Below, in pieces: positions 11,706-49,320 of a DNA stretch of 64,000 bases (its first letter is position 1; every line of letters starts with the position of its first letter). This stretch comes from Undaria pinnatifida. Its lineage: Eukaryota; Sar; Phaeophyceae; Laminariales; Alariaceae. The notes under the pieces are model-generated. The model ran no database searches and was not told where the DNA came from. It saw only the letters and a program-made list of their open reading frames with translations. The DNA is taken from NCBI GenBank assembly GCA_012845835.1, contig JABAKD010000002.1, forward strand, positions 10,266,620 through 10,330,619, read 5' to 3'. A program made the translations under genes and the position numbers.

Positions 11706-12360
11706 TTATTATTATGTTCTCGCATAATGAACAGATAATTTCCCTGAAATATATAACCCGTGGTGGTTACAACAAACAGGCTACCGCCGTAGTAGCCCTT
11801 GATAACGTCTTCCTCATTGAGAACGCCTACCCCCCAAAAAAAACGGCCGGCGATACATAAAAACTTTGAGAACAAAGGGGGCAGGCGTTTGCTTGTTTTT
11901 TTTCGCCCCTCTACCTTTTAGTTCGCCCCGGGGCGTTCTTTTTTCGGCGTTTTTTGGGCACCCCACAAACCCCTGATCGCACGCATCCTCACGTAAAGTG
12001 CCGTACTATTACTACAGGTCTTCTTCCTGTCTCTCAACGCTTCCCTGCCTCTGCCTCTCCCCTGAGCCCCAGCCCCTCCTACCCATCCTACCACCGCTGG
12101 GACTTTTGCTTTCTGGGGGGCTGTAGATTTGAAATTTAAAATTCCTGCTACTGCTGTGTACAAAAAAAAGGCACCGGTTACGTCAGAACTATGATATCAT
12201 ATGTATATACTAAAAAATCTGGCAATAATTCAATTTTGAAAAATGTAAATGTGGCAAATCGGCACACAGAGAAAACTCGGTTTTTGCGCAAACTACCACC
12301 GACATCCTAATCTAAATCTACCAAAAGCGCAAACACTCTACGAAGTGCTGTCGCTGTTGT
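11706..12360. other. Non-genic stretch
   Basis: No gene or known element is recognised between the GAT array and the dispersed repeat beginning near 12362. There are several A/T homopolymers. Confidence 0.4.
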
Positions 12361-12361
12361 T

Positions 12362-12490
12362 GTTCTCACATTAACTCGCATAACCAAGTCGCGTGGTCAA
12401 AGGACAGGCCCCAGTCACTCTGGAGTGGAAGAATACCTCAGGGAAAAATGAAACAAACCAACAATGGAACCAGTGGTACACGTATACCTG
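12362..12490 (+). repeat. Dispersed repeat, copy 1
   Basis: This segment resembles 24211-24340. Both share gtcactctggagtg/gtcactttggagtg, a run of A with caaacca and gtggtacacgtata. The family is unknown. Confidence 0.55.
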
Positions 12491-12781
12491 GCATATCATA
12501 CATCATAGCTGATGCAAGCCAACCATCAGCCAAAAAATATAAAATTAAATCGGAAGTTAGTATACGCAGCCTGCTGTGAGTGTTATTTGTTGCTGGAATT
12601 TCCAGGTAAAAATTTATGTTGGGTTTTTGTGCCGGGTAGATTGTCATTGGTGCCGGCTACGCACAGCGCAGCAGTACCGGTATTATGTTAAATAGTTGAC
12701 TGCTGCACTGCTGTGAGTAGTGGCCGCAGTAGTAAGTGGTGGAATGCTGTACTGCTGTACGCATCAAATATGCTGAGCACA

Positions 12782-13010
12782 CAATGACTAAAACGGGTTT
12801 TATAGATTCCGTGAACAGAATGATAACATCACCCTGTTGACCCTGGTACAAGGAAGTTCTAAAGGGAGTCGCCGACCTGACCTGGACGCACACCCAGCAA
12901 TACGCGCGATCGGAGTAACACAAAACACAAACAGCTTACAAAGTCTTTGATGAGTTGACGACGAAATCTTCCCTATCTCCCACAGTTGGAGTGTATTGTA
13001 TTTTTTTTAT
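12782..13010 (+). repeat. Dispersed repeat with conserved mini-ORF leader, decayed copy
   Basis: One of three copies (others at 15706-15965 and 31826-32095). They share aaacgggttttatag, catcaccctgttgaccctgg, agtcgccgac and cgcgcgatcg. This copy has lost the ATG context that the others keep. Confidence 0.65.
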
Positions 13011-13287
13011 AACTAAAAGAACAGTTTTATTGCTTGTTGCTTGTAGGACCCGGATGCGTACTATTAATACGCCGGCTAAATGAGAGTCGCCGTTGCGGTA
13101 AACCTGTATTATAATGAAAAACTTAGATGTACCAGGTATGCATGGACTGAACCATTAGTCTACATATATCTCTTTTCCTTCATTTCGATAAACCCGAACC
13201 ATTTACCTTACAGTATAGCTCCATGCATTGCCGTAAGGGTGAGGGCAAACGCAAGGGGGTAGGGGGGTGTACTCAACTCGTAAGTGG

Positions 13288-13700
13288 CCGAAGTCGTATG
13301 ACCATAGACCCTCGCACCCTACTCTGACGGGACGGAGCACGTCGGGTTTTCACTAACCAGGCAGACATTGCTTGCACCAAGCGCGAAACGCCATGAGGTG
13401 TTCGGCGAGTCGCATGAAGGGTGAACTGCATCCTTCCAAGAACCGCTCGTAAGACGGACTTCGGCACCTTGTGCATACTTTCTTGCTTATGGATGACAGC
13501 GCCCATGAGTTACTTTGTTTTCTGGTGTGACCACTGCAGAGACAGCAATGGCTATTACAATGTAACTGCCTCGTGGATGCCGTGCCATATTCACACTACA
13601 GTACGTGATGCGACCATTCCCCTTGTGCGGAGTTAGGGTTCTCCACCCCCACAATATTATCGAATTCGATAACCATGATGGTGGCCGCCAAAACAAAACA
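13288..13700 (+). repeat. Dispersed repeat, plus-orientation copy
   Basis: The same sequence, reversed, lies at 35052-35385 inside COG3 intron 9. Shared blocks include tatgaccatagaccctcgca, the gttttcactaaccaggca block, atggatgacagcgcccatga and gttctccacccc. A short piece also occurs near 59957-59990. It is probably a non-autonomous transposon. Ends are not sharply defined. Confidence 0.65.
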
Positions 13701-13719
13701 AAAAACGGTACCCTGGTTG

Positions 13720-14240
13720 TCTAGCTCACGCAGTGATTGGCATATTTTACAGCGTCGTCGCCAAAGGGGGTAGGGGGTAAGGGGTGCGAAAAATCAGCAG
13801 CCTTGCGTCGCCCTTCGTTCGAAGGGGAACTTTGTAAACGTAACACCTACCTACACCCGAAACATATCATGTGCGCGACACACCTGCTTTTGTCGTATAT
13901 GCTGTTGGTACACCGCGTTTTTCGTCAATAATTTGATCTTTCCAGCTTTTGTTCACAGCAAATTTGGCCGTAATGTTTTTAACGAAGAAAAATAACATAG
14001 TTTCGATGCATTGATCGTTGTACAACGAGTTTTCAGCTTTTACGGTATACGGCATATATGTTCTCCAGTTTTATTTCCCGGGAACTTTATTATTGGTCGC
14101 ACTGGTATTTTGTTGTAACCATATCTTGTGCTATGCCCGTCATTACTATGCGATGCGTGAATACTACGGTTGGTGCCACCATGAGGTTTCAATCCTTGCT
14201 CAGATCACCGCCGTGCAATATTTGTCCCCCTTCAAGGGAT
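13720..14240. other. Non-genic stretch
   Basis: No gene is recognised. A small palindromic patch (cccttcgttcgaagggg) lies at about 13812-13828. Confidence 0.4.
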
Positions 14241-14880
14241 CACGCGATAAGGAACATCGGTATATAAGGGAGCCCAAAAATATCAGCACCGTTCAGAGTC
14301 ATAAGCTCAAGCTTTCTGCAGGCCGATGAAACACATGTGCAAGGGGATTTTTGTCCCTCGTCCGAGTTCTTGCAGTCGGCGCACGACGAACAGCGTATCC
14401 ACTGCTGTTGATCGCGCCGGACGAAAGTCAAACCGTTCCTCGGGGATAATTCCCCCTTGTTCGCAGTAACTGCTAAGGCGGGACGTGACAATTTTCAACA
14501 GTACCTTGCCTCCATGGGCAACAGGTGATATTCCCATGTAATGGCTGCAACTAAATCGATCCTTATTTTAGGGAAGGACCTTGACGGTCGCATGTTTCCA
14601 TTGCCGGGGGACATCACCCGTTTTACAAACATTTGACAAGTAGACTATGTGCCGTGAAAGCAACGAGTGAATTCGGGGTGGTCGAGTTTCAGCAACTCGG
14701 CCGGCAGAGGGTCTGGCCGTGCCGCCTTCCAATTCGGCATACTCCGGATCAGGGCGTAAAATAGATGTCCGGTTCGTGATGCGCGCACCACGAGCCGAAG
14801 GCGAGGTGCGGCCCCCCGCAGGGGTCCCCGGAAGACCGCCGCCGGAGGTGTTTTTTTAAACCACATAACTGACATTTTTC
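14240..14880 (-). pseudogene. Decayed LINE (non-LTR retrotransposon) reverse transcriptase fragment
   Basis: On the minus strand, pieces of a LINE-type reverse transcriptase appear in order but in different frames. KAARPDPLPAELLKLDHPEF (around 14725-14665) is the region before the fingers. Then come a short W.HATVKVLPK block and GISPVAHGGKVLLKIV..RL (about 14535-14465). EERFDFRPARSTAVDTLFVV and RRLQELGR follow, and the fragment ends at MCFIGLQKA near 14310, short of the catalytic Asp-Asp motif. Frameshifts, stop codons and truncation mark it as dead. It is a retrotransposon remnant and not a host gene. Confidence 0.85.
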
Positions 14881-14899
14881 AATTTTTATACAACCACAT

Positions 14900-15220
14900 A
14901 TGCGTCAATGTACATACTCAAAATGTGCGCCCAAGACGAAATCAACAGAAAAAAAGCCTAAAAAAAAATTCGCCTGCGCCGAAAAGCACTCCAATTTTTT
15001 TTTCGCCTGCGGTGAAACAGACCCCCCCCCCCAAAAAAAACGCGTGCGGCGACAAAGGGCCCGCACATTTTCTTTCGCCTACGGCGAAAACAGGTGCGGC
15101 ACAGGGAAAGCATGGTGCGGCGGTGCCGCACCATGCCTTCGGTACGTGGTGAGAAAAACGGGATTTACGACGAAAAGGTGCGCCAGCGCAACGTTTCGCC
15201 GCCCTGCTCCGGATTGCCCC
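14900..15220. repeat. Palindrome-rich stretch with a perfect hairpin
   Basis: Contains several tttcgcctgcgg/cgaaaa inverted motifs. At 15110-15136 there is a perfect 12-base stem with a 3-base loop (gcatggtgcggc, ggt, gccgcaccatgc). No coding role is seen. Confidence 0.6.
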
Positions 15221-15705
15221 CGTAATGTCTCGTCGATGGTGGGTTCATCTCCCAGCGATAGTATATGGTTGTTCAGTGTTCAGCGTTGTTGACTTTTTTT
15301 TTCCCCATATTCCCGATTCGCATGGTTGCCCCCCAATAAACCACGACTGCTTTATTCATCAGCTGGTATTTACGATGTATTTACGATCATATATTTATGC
15401 GATCGAAAGCGGTTCAAAATCCACCTTCCCCCTGCCCCCCCCCGCGCCCCTTTCGAACACTCCCCCCCCCTCTCCTCACTGGTTGTACGATTAACAGGAT
15501 ACACATGATAAACTGATGCGTTCCTCCCACAACCGTTAGGTTAGTTCCCTTCATGGGTTTATAGCTGCTGCACAGATTGAGCTGCTCCCCCCCTCTACCA
15601 CCCCGCCTCCCCCCGCCCCCGGCCCCCACGCCATAAAATATCTTCGTCGTCCCCTCACCGGTTGTACGACTTACAGGCTATAAACTGATACCTTTCCTTC
15701 CACAG
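15221..15705. other. Non-genic stretch with duplicated short segment
   Basis: The motif cctcactggttgtacgattaacagg (here in part, around 15474) recurs in diverged form near 15653-15680, each followed by ataaactgat. The rest is C-rich simple sequence. Confidence 0.45.
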
Positions 15706-15965
15706 CTGTCAGATTCTGTCCCCATCAGAAACGGGTTTTATAGTTTCCGCGCACAGATTGATTTAACATCACCCTGTTGACCCTGGTAGCTACATTGTAG
15801 TTCCAAGGGGAGTCGCCGACCTATATCCTTAATGAGGCCACACACGCAGCACTATCGCGCGATCGGGGTATCACACACAACTTGCAAAGATGAGCTTCGA
15901 CGAAATCTTCGATCTCACAGCTGCAGTGTATTTCTATTTTTATAATAGTCTATACTTCCAGAGGC
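15706..15965 (+). repeat. Dispersed repeat with conserved mini-ORF leader, copy 2
   Basis: Matches 31826-32095 closely, including cacagctgtcagatt at the left and ttgcaaagatgagcttcgac at the right. The ATG at about 15890 opens MSFDEIFDLTAAVYFYFYN and then stops. The same short leader recurs in the other well-kept copy, so it may be the 5' end of a gene captured or multiplied by the repeat. Confidence 0.7.
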
Positions 15966-16085
15966 AGTACATTTAATAGGGCACATCATACGTAATGACT
16001 GACTACGATCGTACTGACTACAGCAGTAGTTTAGTTTACTGTTGTACTGTACACTGGTTGTACTGGTACATTATAGGCCCTACAT

Positions 16086-16135
16086 TATAGAGAGCCGGTC
16101 GCCCCGGTGGCGTATCAGGTTATCCTGGTGTATAT
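16086..16135 (+). repeat. SINE head fragment
   Basis: The segment gccggtcgccccggtggcg and following bases match the 5' end of the full SINE at 39306, but stop before the B box. It is a truncated copy. Confidence 0.6.
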
Positions 16136-16139
16136 CAAC

Positions 16140-18322
16140 GTCACCAGCAGTGAACTATTAATATTATTAGTTCAGTGTGGAGCAGTATGTAGTGTATTGT
16201 GTAGCTGGTGGAATGCGGATGCGATAGGTTGACCGTGATTAATGGGAAGCGTAGCAGAGAACGACATACCCTGGGTACTTAGTGTTCGTACACGTACGTA
16301 CGTGGGCTCTACCTCCTAACGGCTATCTGACCTGATCTGGCCGAGAATATAATAGGAGCCGGCAATATCGCGAACCTGATGTGTGGCACGACTCAGCGAG
16401 CGAGTCAGGTGATGGTCACATGACGGCGGTCGCATTCGGCAGTCGGCATCGAACTACAGAGTAGCAGTACATGTATACAGGGAACCATGAAACGACGAAA
16501 CGACCGACGGATGGATTGGTAACAAGAAATTTTCAGAGACCGTTTCAAGTTTCACGTAAAAAAACAACCGCATGATGAGGGGAGGAACAAAGAAGGAGCT
16601 TCACGAGCGACAAGGTCGTGACAAGATGCCGCATACAAGCATGGCCACCACCACCGACCACAACCTTCTTCGTATCACAGCCTCGCCAAGAGAGGAACGC
16701 GCGCACCGCCCGTGGGTGTGGTATTTCTGTGGTTGTGGCAGCTGTTCACAATAAACAAGTCGTAGAAGAAGTCGTACATACGAGGGTGATGTGATAACAA
16801 TGGCAGCAGGAGGAGGATGGAGGATCAAAACTCTGCTGTTCGTCACAGGCTGCAGAATCACGAGACCACAAAAAAGTTACTACTGCTGTCTTACGTTGTA
16901 CCGCACGAGAGTGCCACCAAACACCGATATCGGTGCTATTTGAGTGTAGTTAGTGTGCACCAGGTGCAAGTACGAGTATCACACTGCTGTGTATTGCCGT
17001 GTTGTCGCGTACGAGCACGACGAGCCCGCGAAAACAAAAGCGAGCACAACTGCGCGGCCTCGTCGTGATGTCGTGAAAGTATCAAAGCGCCGTCGCTGCA
17101 GTAGGGTAAAATACAAAATACCACGTAGTTTTCGATCGGAGCATATACTCTCTGGGCGCCAACTTGAGCCGTGCGTTTTATTTTCCCGACGGCTGGCTCG
17201 ATCAGCCTTGGCCCACTTGCTGGTGCGAGCCCTAATCGCTGCGACTGGCTGCTGTTTCTGTGCGGTGTGTGGTGCGTCGAATCGATCGAGCGACTCAATA
17301 ACTTTCGGTGGACACAAGGTGGACAAACAACCGCAAAAAACACGAGCAACAACTGGTTAATTCTGCAAAATGGCACCATGGCCCGAGCCGTAGAAAACGG
17401 AGGGTAGCAATGGCTGCGTACGGCGAAATATGGAAGCAGCGACACCCACCGACCAAGGTTTGCTCGCGCGCTCGGCGCTGGCTCGTACACAGACAACCGA
17501 AAGCAAACCACGTGTTGTCCAGTTTAAAAACCAAATGAAGCAAGGGCAAGTCGTAAAAAACGCACGAAAGCATCGCGATGAACTTCGAAATAATCGACAA
17601 CAACAGAAGCTTGGCTCTAGTGTTTACTCTCGCCCCGCTTGAGCCCTCGTGCCATGCCGCTAACGCAACAGGGCACGGACACCCACCTCGGTGATTCTTT
17701 GCCCATACGGCGCCACTTTAGTCTTCTGCCCGTCGATAATTGGTGCTGTGTGTATGACTCGATGGGCGTCCTCGTCCCTGGAGCCTGTGTCTCCGTGTCT
17801 GGTGCACGGAGAGGAGCGGTCTGCAACAAAATAGAGCCGGAGAGATTGCCGGTATATTCATATCGATTGGGATTTTTGAGAGTTATGGACGTATATAAAA
17901 CGTTGATTGGCCAATATATAACAACCAGACCGTTCGATAGCCCCGCCTTCTCCTGTACTATTTCGCATATAAAAATACTTCGAGCTACGCGAGTGTAGAT
18001 ATCGCTCCTGCTCCAGCCCGTTAGCAGCTAGCAGGAGGTGGCGCCGAGTGGGTGGTGCGATTGCTAGTCGATGACGTGTTGGTGTGTGGCGTGCTGCTGG
18101 TTCTGGTATCGGTCGTGGAACAGCCGTGATCAGGCCTTGTCTTCGTGTCTTCCGTCTTCCTCCAGAGCCAATATGGAGTTCAAAAATAGTTCGGCGTGAT
18201 GCTATAGGGGACATCGCTGCCTCGAACGTCGACCCCGCCAGCCGAGCTGCACGTCGAGTCTGTCGGAAGGTCGCTTCCGGCGACGTTGCGGTGCCATCAA
18301 CTCAGTGCATAAAGGGCATCTA
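16140..18322. other. Intergenic region upstream of COG3
   Basis: No gene is recognised. This should include the COG3 promoter and 5' untranslated region, but no TATA-like or initiator site can be assigned. Frames here, for example 17511-16936 minus, show no family resemblance. An unspliced 5' exon of COG3 cannot be excluded. Confidence 0.35.
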
Positions 18323-43154
<24,832 letters not shown>

Positions 43155-44228
43155 CGCTATAGTGATTGCCCCGATGCGGCGGAATAAACAGCTGGTCAAT
43201 GAGAAAGGTTCTCTCGGTCGAACGATAGCGCTTTCGTTGAATGGGCATGGAGCGTATTGCCCCGATGCGGCGGGATAGACATCTGACCAATAGGGACGCT
43301 AGTCAAACAAAAGCGTTTCATTGGATGGAGTCGGAACCGTTATTACTAGTCGTACCTATGCTGTGATTTAGTGTTAGGAGTCACCTTTCTGTCGCCGAAC
43401 AGCGTGTGCCTCAACTGCGTCTGCCCGTGTTGACGTTAATCGTTGGCTGTTCCATGAACTGCGGGGTAATGATAATACGACGAGATACGAGCTTGAAGGC
43501 AGCGCGCTGGCTCACTCTACGTTTCGCCCTTGCATCTGTTTACCAGGTACGTGTTTTCGGGACTATTAATAGCTAGTTTGTACCTTTTTTCACACAATTG
43601 TGTGTGTCAGTGAGCTCACAGCCTGAGACTGGTTGTTTGGGCATATTAGCCTTCGCATAGCAGCGCGGTTTCAACAAAGTAATCATCTCCCCTGAAATAT
43701 TTGCTTCGCGCAATTGTTGCGATTCGATTTGGCTGCGGAAAGATGATGCCACAACAGTAGCTCCTGAAAGACTCAGGCCTTTTGTCGTTAGGGGGGGGAT
43801 AGCAACGACAGCATCCAGAGATCACCCCGCGTTTTTCCCGTAGGATACGCGGGCATAATCTTGTTTAAAACGACTTCATATGCACACCGGGACTGGGGGG
43901 GGGGGTGTACTACTTAGTACAGCCAGCGTTTTGCTGATAGAACACGCAAATGTCTCAATATATCCCACATTTTGGGTTCTATGTTTGTGGTGTGCACGAT
44001 GCCGAGTCGAGCAGGTCCGTCGCTGCCGTCTGTACTCGCTGGTTAGTTGTCGCTAGAAAATCACCACAAATTGGGATGTGTTGGCTGGAGTTGACGACTA
44101 GTTACTACTTGAGCGGCGGACTAGAAGCCAACTATATAGCTGTTTTAATTTCCGAGCACGGCTAATAACACCTAACCCACTAAGGAATTGCCAGCGACTT
44201 ATGGTCAGCCCATTCAGCCCTGACAGCA
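43155..44228. other. Region downstream of COG3
   Basis: Holds the COG3 3' untranslated region, though no polyadenylation site is assigned. Two short diverged copies of a tgccccgatgcggcgg segment lie at 43169 and 43258. No further gene is recognised. Confidence 0.4.
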
Positions 44229-44551
44229 ATATATATATATATATATATATTTTATTTCGCACTTCTACTTTCCAGCTTCTGGACAAGCCGTGGTCACAGG
44301 TGTCGTCCCTTCTCCCCCCCGGTTCTTGCCTTCAATTTTTATCGCGCATAGGGTTCAGCAATCCTACTGCTCGTCGATTGTTCGTCGAATGTTGCTACCT
44401 CACGCTCTCGCGCTTTCCGCAAGTCAATTTGTGCACAAGAAAAAGTCCCAACGAATTTATACGAGTATGCACTCGGCGGGGCTCGAACTCACGAAACTGA
44501 CCTATACCAGGCTCGAGGATAATAACCTGATACGCCACCGGGGCGACCGGC
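44229..44551 (-). repeat. tRNA-derived SINE-like element, minus orientation, with AT microsatellite tail
   Basis: Near-identical reverse copy of the element at 39306-39600. Its tail end (44258) abuts an (AT)n run at 44229-44252. The very low divergence of the pair suggests recent mobility. Confidence 0.8.
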
Positions 44552-44934
44552 ATTATAATATCATATTGACCCCTTTCGAACAGCGGGTGTTTTGGGTACG
44601 AGCCACTTGGATTTAGTGTCGAATATGAATTGCAGCAGCAGTGAAAGGGTTAGTACTCTCTTAGACCTATCAACAGAAGCAAGCAGTCGTGCCACCTGGT
44701 CGTGTAACTCGTCTCTGCGCTCACGTGCCCCGTGCACTTGGTGACATATCGAATCGAACGAACACCCCCCATCCTCTGCTCGTCATGCACTCAATAGTTC
44801 GGCACTCTGTTGGTCGAGAGCCAGCATGAGGAATCCCGTCGGTCACGACGGAAAAAAATACTTGCCCGTTGTTCGGAATGGCGAACTTTATTATTTCCTT
44901 GTAGCATACACAAAGGTGCCCCTTAAATCATCCC

Positions 44935-45110
44935 ACCTTAAAGTTTCTTTGTGGCTTCAGATGGTAAAGCACACATGGGCGATGAAAATGAAGGCCCGTA
45001 CCGGAGGGTGAGAGGGGGTTACACCTGAGGTATCACTGACCACGGCTTGTCCATAAGGTCGCTGAGGGTGAAACCTCCTACGAGTTGAGCTGGAAAGTGA
45101 AAAGTTATGT
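44935..45110 (+). repeat. SINE tail fragment
   Basis: Matches the tail of the element at 31294: aaaatgaaggcccgtaccgg, gaccacggcttgtcc and aaggtcgctgagggt. The tRNA-like head is missing. Confidence 0.65.
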
Positions 45111-45224
45111 TCTTCAGCGTTATGGCAGATATTAGCGCCACACGAACAAGCCCGAGCGTATGGGTTAGGAACTGATAACTTTTAGTATCCGACATGCAGT
45201 ACAATAAAAAATATTCCGTACGTC

Positions 45225-45500
45225 TGACAGATTACCGATCCTCCTGACCGATTACCGATCCTTACTTGACGATCTAGATATTTCGGGGAATATCTAGATC
45301 GTCTAGCTCATGTTATCGGGTGGGAGCCGTACGATCTGCATCATCTAGCACATGTTTCCTCGGTTGGATCTGTACTCTATATAGTCTACGCAGATCCAGC
45401 TTAACATCTCATAACGTTAGGTACAGGATCTACTGTAGGTGATCTATATGATCCATCTACTGTAGATCGTGATCACTCCGAGGTGTGTAAGTACCAGGTA
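45225..45500. repeat. GATC-rich foldback repeat, copy 1
   Basis: Resembles 56525-56780. Shared pieces are agctcatgtta, agccgtacgatctgcat, ttggatctgtactct and actccgaggtgtgtaa at the right end. Many internal agatc/gatct motifs allow folding. Confidence 0.65.
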
Positions 45501-47694
45501 TAATATTTCGAGATGGTGAGCTTCAGCGAGCGGAGGAATACAAGTTTGCTTGTTGTGTGCTTAAGAACTTGGCCAATCAGATTTATGTGGTGCATGCGAT
45601 GTGTTTTTTAGAAGTGAACTCAATACCGAAAGTAAGACCCGAAAGTAAGACCACCCCAACCAAGGTAGTCGTGGATTACGCAGACGAGCAGACATTGAAC
45701 AGCCTTGAGCTTCTGGGTTAGAAAATTTTCTAATAGCTGTGCAGTAGGGTCTTTGGATTGGAAACTAAAAAGCCTGTCTCTTCTGTCCGTCTGTTTGGTA
45801 AACTTGTGTCTGATGGTGACAATGAGTCATATTGTCTTGTTTTAAACAATCGTCCCTTTACATCAAGTTGAGGATTCGCAAATTACGCAGAAAAGCAAAA
45901 AGCAGCACCACCAGCATTCAGACGGAAATATAAAACGTCGAGAATTGTCCTGCATTGTGATTTTATAATAGTTTGCTGTGTGGTCAAGTGCAAGACTGAA
46001 GGCGCTGCCAATTCGCAACTTAAGCGACGGGCGAGCTTTACGGATCGATTACGAAGAAAGCGTTGGCGCGAGCGACCGAGCGAACTGGCAACGGCGCGCA
46101 ATCGACGGTCACGTTCGTCTTGCCGTATAATTTTTAACCTCAAAAGTAGGACACCTAGGGAAAAGAAGCCCAACGGTGTTGGCGCTGCAGTGCATTGATA
46201 AAAATGAGTCCGAATTATAATGCAAGGAGTTGCTTGTACGGTATGATAGACGTGAAACATCAGACTTCTTCTCACACTGCTGCTGCTGCCCGGTCACAAT
46301 ATGAGCATTGACATTATTCCTTTAGAGGGCTCAGCGCGAAAAAAAGTCCCTCTCAGACCGATATTCCTGAAACAATTTCGTATTCGCATGCAGTCGTGGT
46401 CCCTCAGGATTCTCCATCCGGGCCACATCCTGCGACTCAAGCATCTACTCCGTCGGCTGTAGTTCATCGCCTTACTGACTCTCACGAAGTTTCAGCTCCT
46501 TTGGCGCCGCAGGGACCTTTTTTAGTTGTGCTAGTATCGGCAACCTGTGACTGTGAAATGTCAAAACGCGCATTGTCTACACATGTGCGCTTCCCTGTTC
46601 CTCCATTCATTATCGTCTCGAACTGCCCACTCACGCTCCGCAATCATCACATTGCATGTTGACATGGCCAACTCTCGCTTCTCAACTCTGCCAAGTATTT
46701 GTTGTGTGGACGCTTACATTTTTTTGTATTTCGTACTCGTATTAATTTTATTTTCCCGTGACGTTGGCGAGTGGCGCGTGCCTATTTTCTTGTTCCCCCC
46801 TTCCCCGCCTCTCTCACGTGAGCATGTTTGCATGCGTTCATCGCGGTTTCCGGGTCGTGTCGACTGGCCGTGAGGAGAAACATGGGGGGATGTGACCGAC
46901 CAAATATACAGATGGCACTTTTTCTTTGCGCTGCACTATCTGCTGACATACCTCGTATATACCGTACGTACCCCGTGCTCTGGTAGTATATGCTAACAAC
47001 CCCGACCAATGCCATGTTAGAAAACAAAACTAACTTCTCAACTTCCGAATTCTCAAACTTGAAAGTTCAAACTCAAATATCCAACGTCGGTTTTGCGAGT
47101 CAAAATGTCAAATTCAAACCATGAAAAAGTAACATTCAACTTGTCAAGTCAAACCATGAAAATTCAAATGATCGAAAACGACCTATTCGATTTCATGATC
47201 AAACCGTCGCGTCATTCGCTCAAGTCAACCAAGCACACGATGTGCACCGTCCCCGCCCGGCAAACGCGCAAACTAGTGACATACTTGAAGTATATGGGAT
47301 GGTCTCGCCGCACTACGAAACCCGTCCATAGTTAATTCAACACACGAAAATCTATGAAAACAAAAACAGAAAACAGCAACAAGAATAAACAAGCGAACTT
47401 AGCTCTAATCAGGTAGCTGAGGAGGGGAGAGTGGACAACCAGCCGGCGGAAAGAGCGACACGCAGAACGACAGCCAGGCAATCAAACAGCCAGGCCAGAG
47501 ATCCTTCCTTGCGCCTCTGCAACGGTATCATACTATTACAGCAATACAAATAGCACACCACGTGTGACACCCACAACAATCGATAGCAAGCGGCAGCGAT
47601 CAAACCATGACAGGATACCCGTGCTCAAAAGCATCGTCCTCCCTACGACTACGACTACAGTACTCCTATTAATACTAAACGGAAGCAGTGGTCC
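45501..47694. other. Intergenic stretch, no gene recognised
   Basis: No supported coding region. 47040-47200 is rich in ttcaaa-type iterations. Around 46310-46560 a plus-strand frame is open but matches no family I recognise. Confidence 0.35.
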
Positions 47695-47850
47695 TCTAAT
47701 AGCGCCGGTATGTGCCAGCCGGAAGCACCGGCACTAGAACTTACACCGGCACTACGCACGCTGCCACCACTGGATGTTTGTGCCAAGCGATTTCAGAGGT
47801 GCTATACGAAACAGCGGGCAACCGGCACAATAGGGGGACCTCTACTGTAT
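47695..47850 (-). repeat. GCCGGCAC-rich dispersed repeat
   Basis: Resembles 59440-59600 in the opposite orientation; both contain ccggtatgtgccag (or its complement) and tgccggttgcc-like segments. Short inverted motifs around caccggcac suggest a MITE. Confidence 0.45.
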
Positions 47851-49320
47851 ATCCCACGAGTTTATGGAGTGATCAAAAACAAACATGTTGATATGGCCGA
47901 CGGCACTCTTGCCCCTTGACAGATATACGGAAAGGGTATCCGTCGAGCACAGCCGTCAAACACAGCCGTCAAGTGCATCCGTCAAGCACAGCCGTCAAGC
48001 ACAGCCATCAAGGAACTCCCAACACCAAACATTATACATTTTATCCAAAAAGAGAACTTGAAGGGCAAAAATCAGCAACGTCAACATGCCTGACTTAATA
48101 TTGTACAAAACTCCTCCCTCCCTTCGGTGGCGACGTCGTCGAACATACTGACTGGTGCATGGATGCTGTTTTTCCACCCTCACCCATGCTACCCGGACTA
48201 ACCAAAAGCGCCAAGACACTGCTGGCCCGACCCCGCTGTTTCGACCCCCCGGCCCCCAGCACTTCATCCTAGAAACCCTTCCTCTTCCTCTTCCTCCTCT
48301 TGCTGCATCAGCACCGTCGCAGATGCGCGCGCGTGTGTGACAAGTAATTGATCATATAAACAAACAAAAAAAAACGCACTCCCTGGGGATCTCTTTCTTC
48401 CCCGTGTGTGCGCGTAAAAACATGCAACCAAACAGCCCAAACACGGCTACGAATGGCGTAAGATGAGACAAACAAACACCAATAAACACGCCTCCCATCC
48501 CCGCTCCCCCCTCTACACCCCTCCGCAAAACGCGGTAGGTCAAGGTGGAGCAACGAACCATCGTTCCTTCTCCCGCCCACTCTTCACCCTTGCACAAAAC
48601 GCGACAAAGCATGGTGGGGTAACCAACCCCCTCCCCCCCCTCCTCCCTCCTCGGGCTACAATGGCGCATCGACCCCAGCTTCATAAACTGTACCGGAGCG
48701 TCGGTGTCCTCTCTTTCACCCCGCCAACATCACACTCACAGCAACGGTAACGAAGGGCTTCAGAACCTTCACAGGGGCATCAACTCCCTCTCTCGCTCCT
48801 CCCCGTCCGCAGGACAGCTACAGCTAAACAGCTTCAGCTACAGCAGGTGGCGGCGGAACACAGCAACAGTACAAACTGCGGACAAGAAATTGAACCGCCC
48901 CGGAACATCGGCTCTCTCTCTCTGCTCATTAACAGCACAGACAACGCACGAAGCAAACAACATCAGAAACCGTATGGAGTTTTATGCTTGCTGTGGTGGT
49001 TGGGATGCAGCCGTAGTCTAACGGAGTACCAACTCCCTATACCTCTGCTCCTCGTCAACAGCAAAGCTACAGCAACAACTTCAGTTACAGCAACCGCCCC
49101 GTTGTGACAAGGCGAGCAATCGAGCTTCCACCCAACAATCTGAGCCAACCATCGTCGCCAAGTTTGCGAACGGATAATAACCGCGCACAACGGTACGTAA
49201 GCTCATCCTCTCGAATCCGCAAACAGAAACAGATCCCGAAACTGGACCGGTGGCGGCGGCAGCAGCGGCCGCTTCGGTACTGCTTAGCCACCCACCCCCT
49301 CTGCCGCTCCCCCCCACCGT
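47851..49320. other. Intergenic stretch, no gene recognised
   Basis: 47936-48010 is a short tandem repeat of cgtcaa(g/a)cacagc. 48500-48610 contains a diverged duplicate around caaaacgcg. 48800-49080 is rich in acagctaca-like motifs. None is convincingly coding. Confidence 0.35.

Noticed and set aside
46310-46660. Possible retroelement coding fragment on the plus strand
   Set aside because: The frame is open, but no protease, integrase or reverse transcriptase motif could be found.
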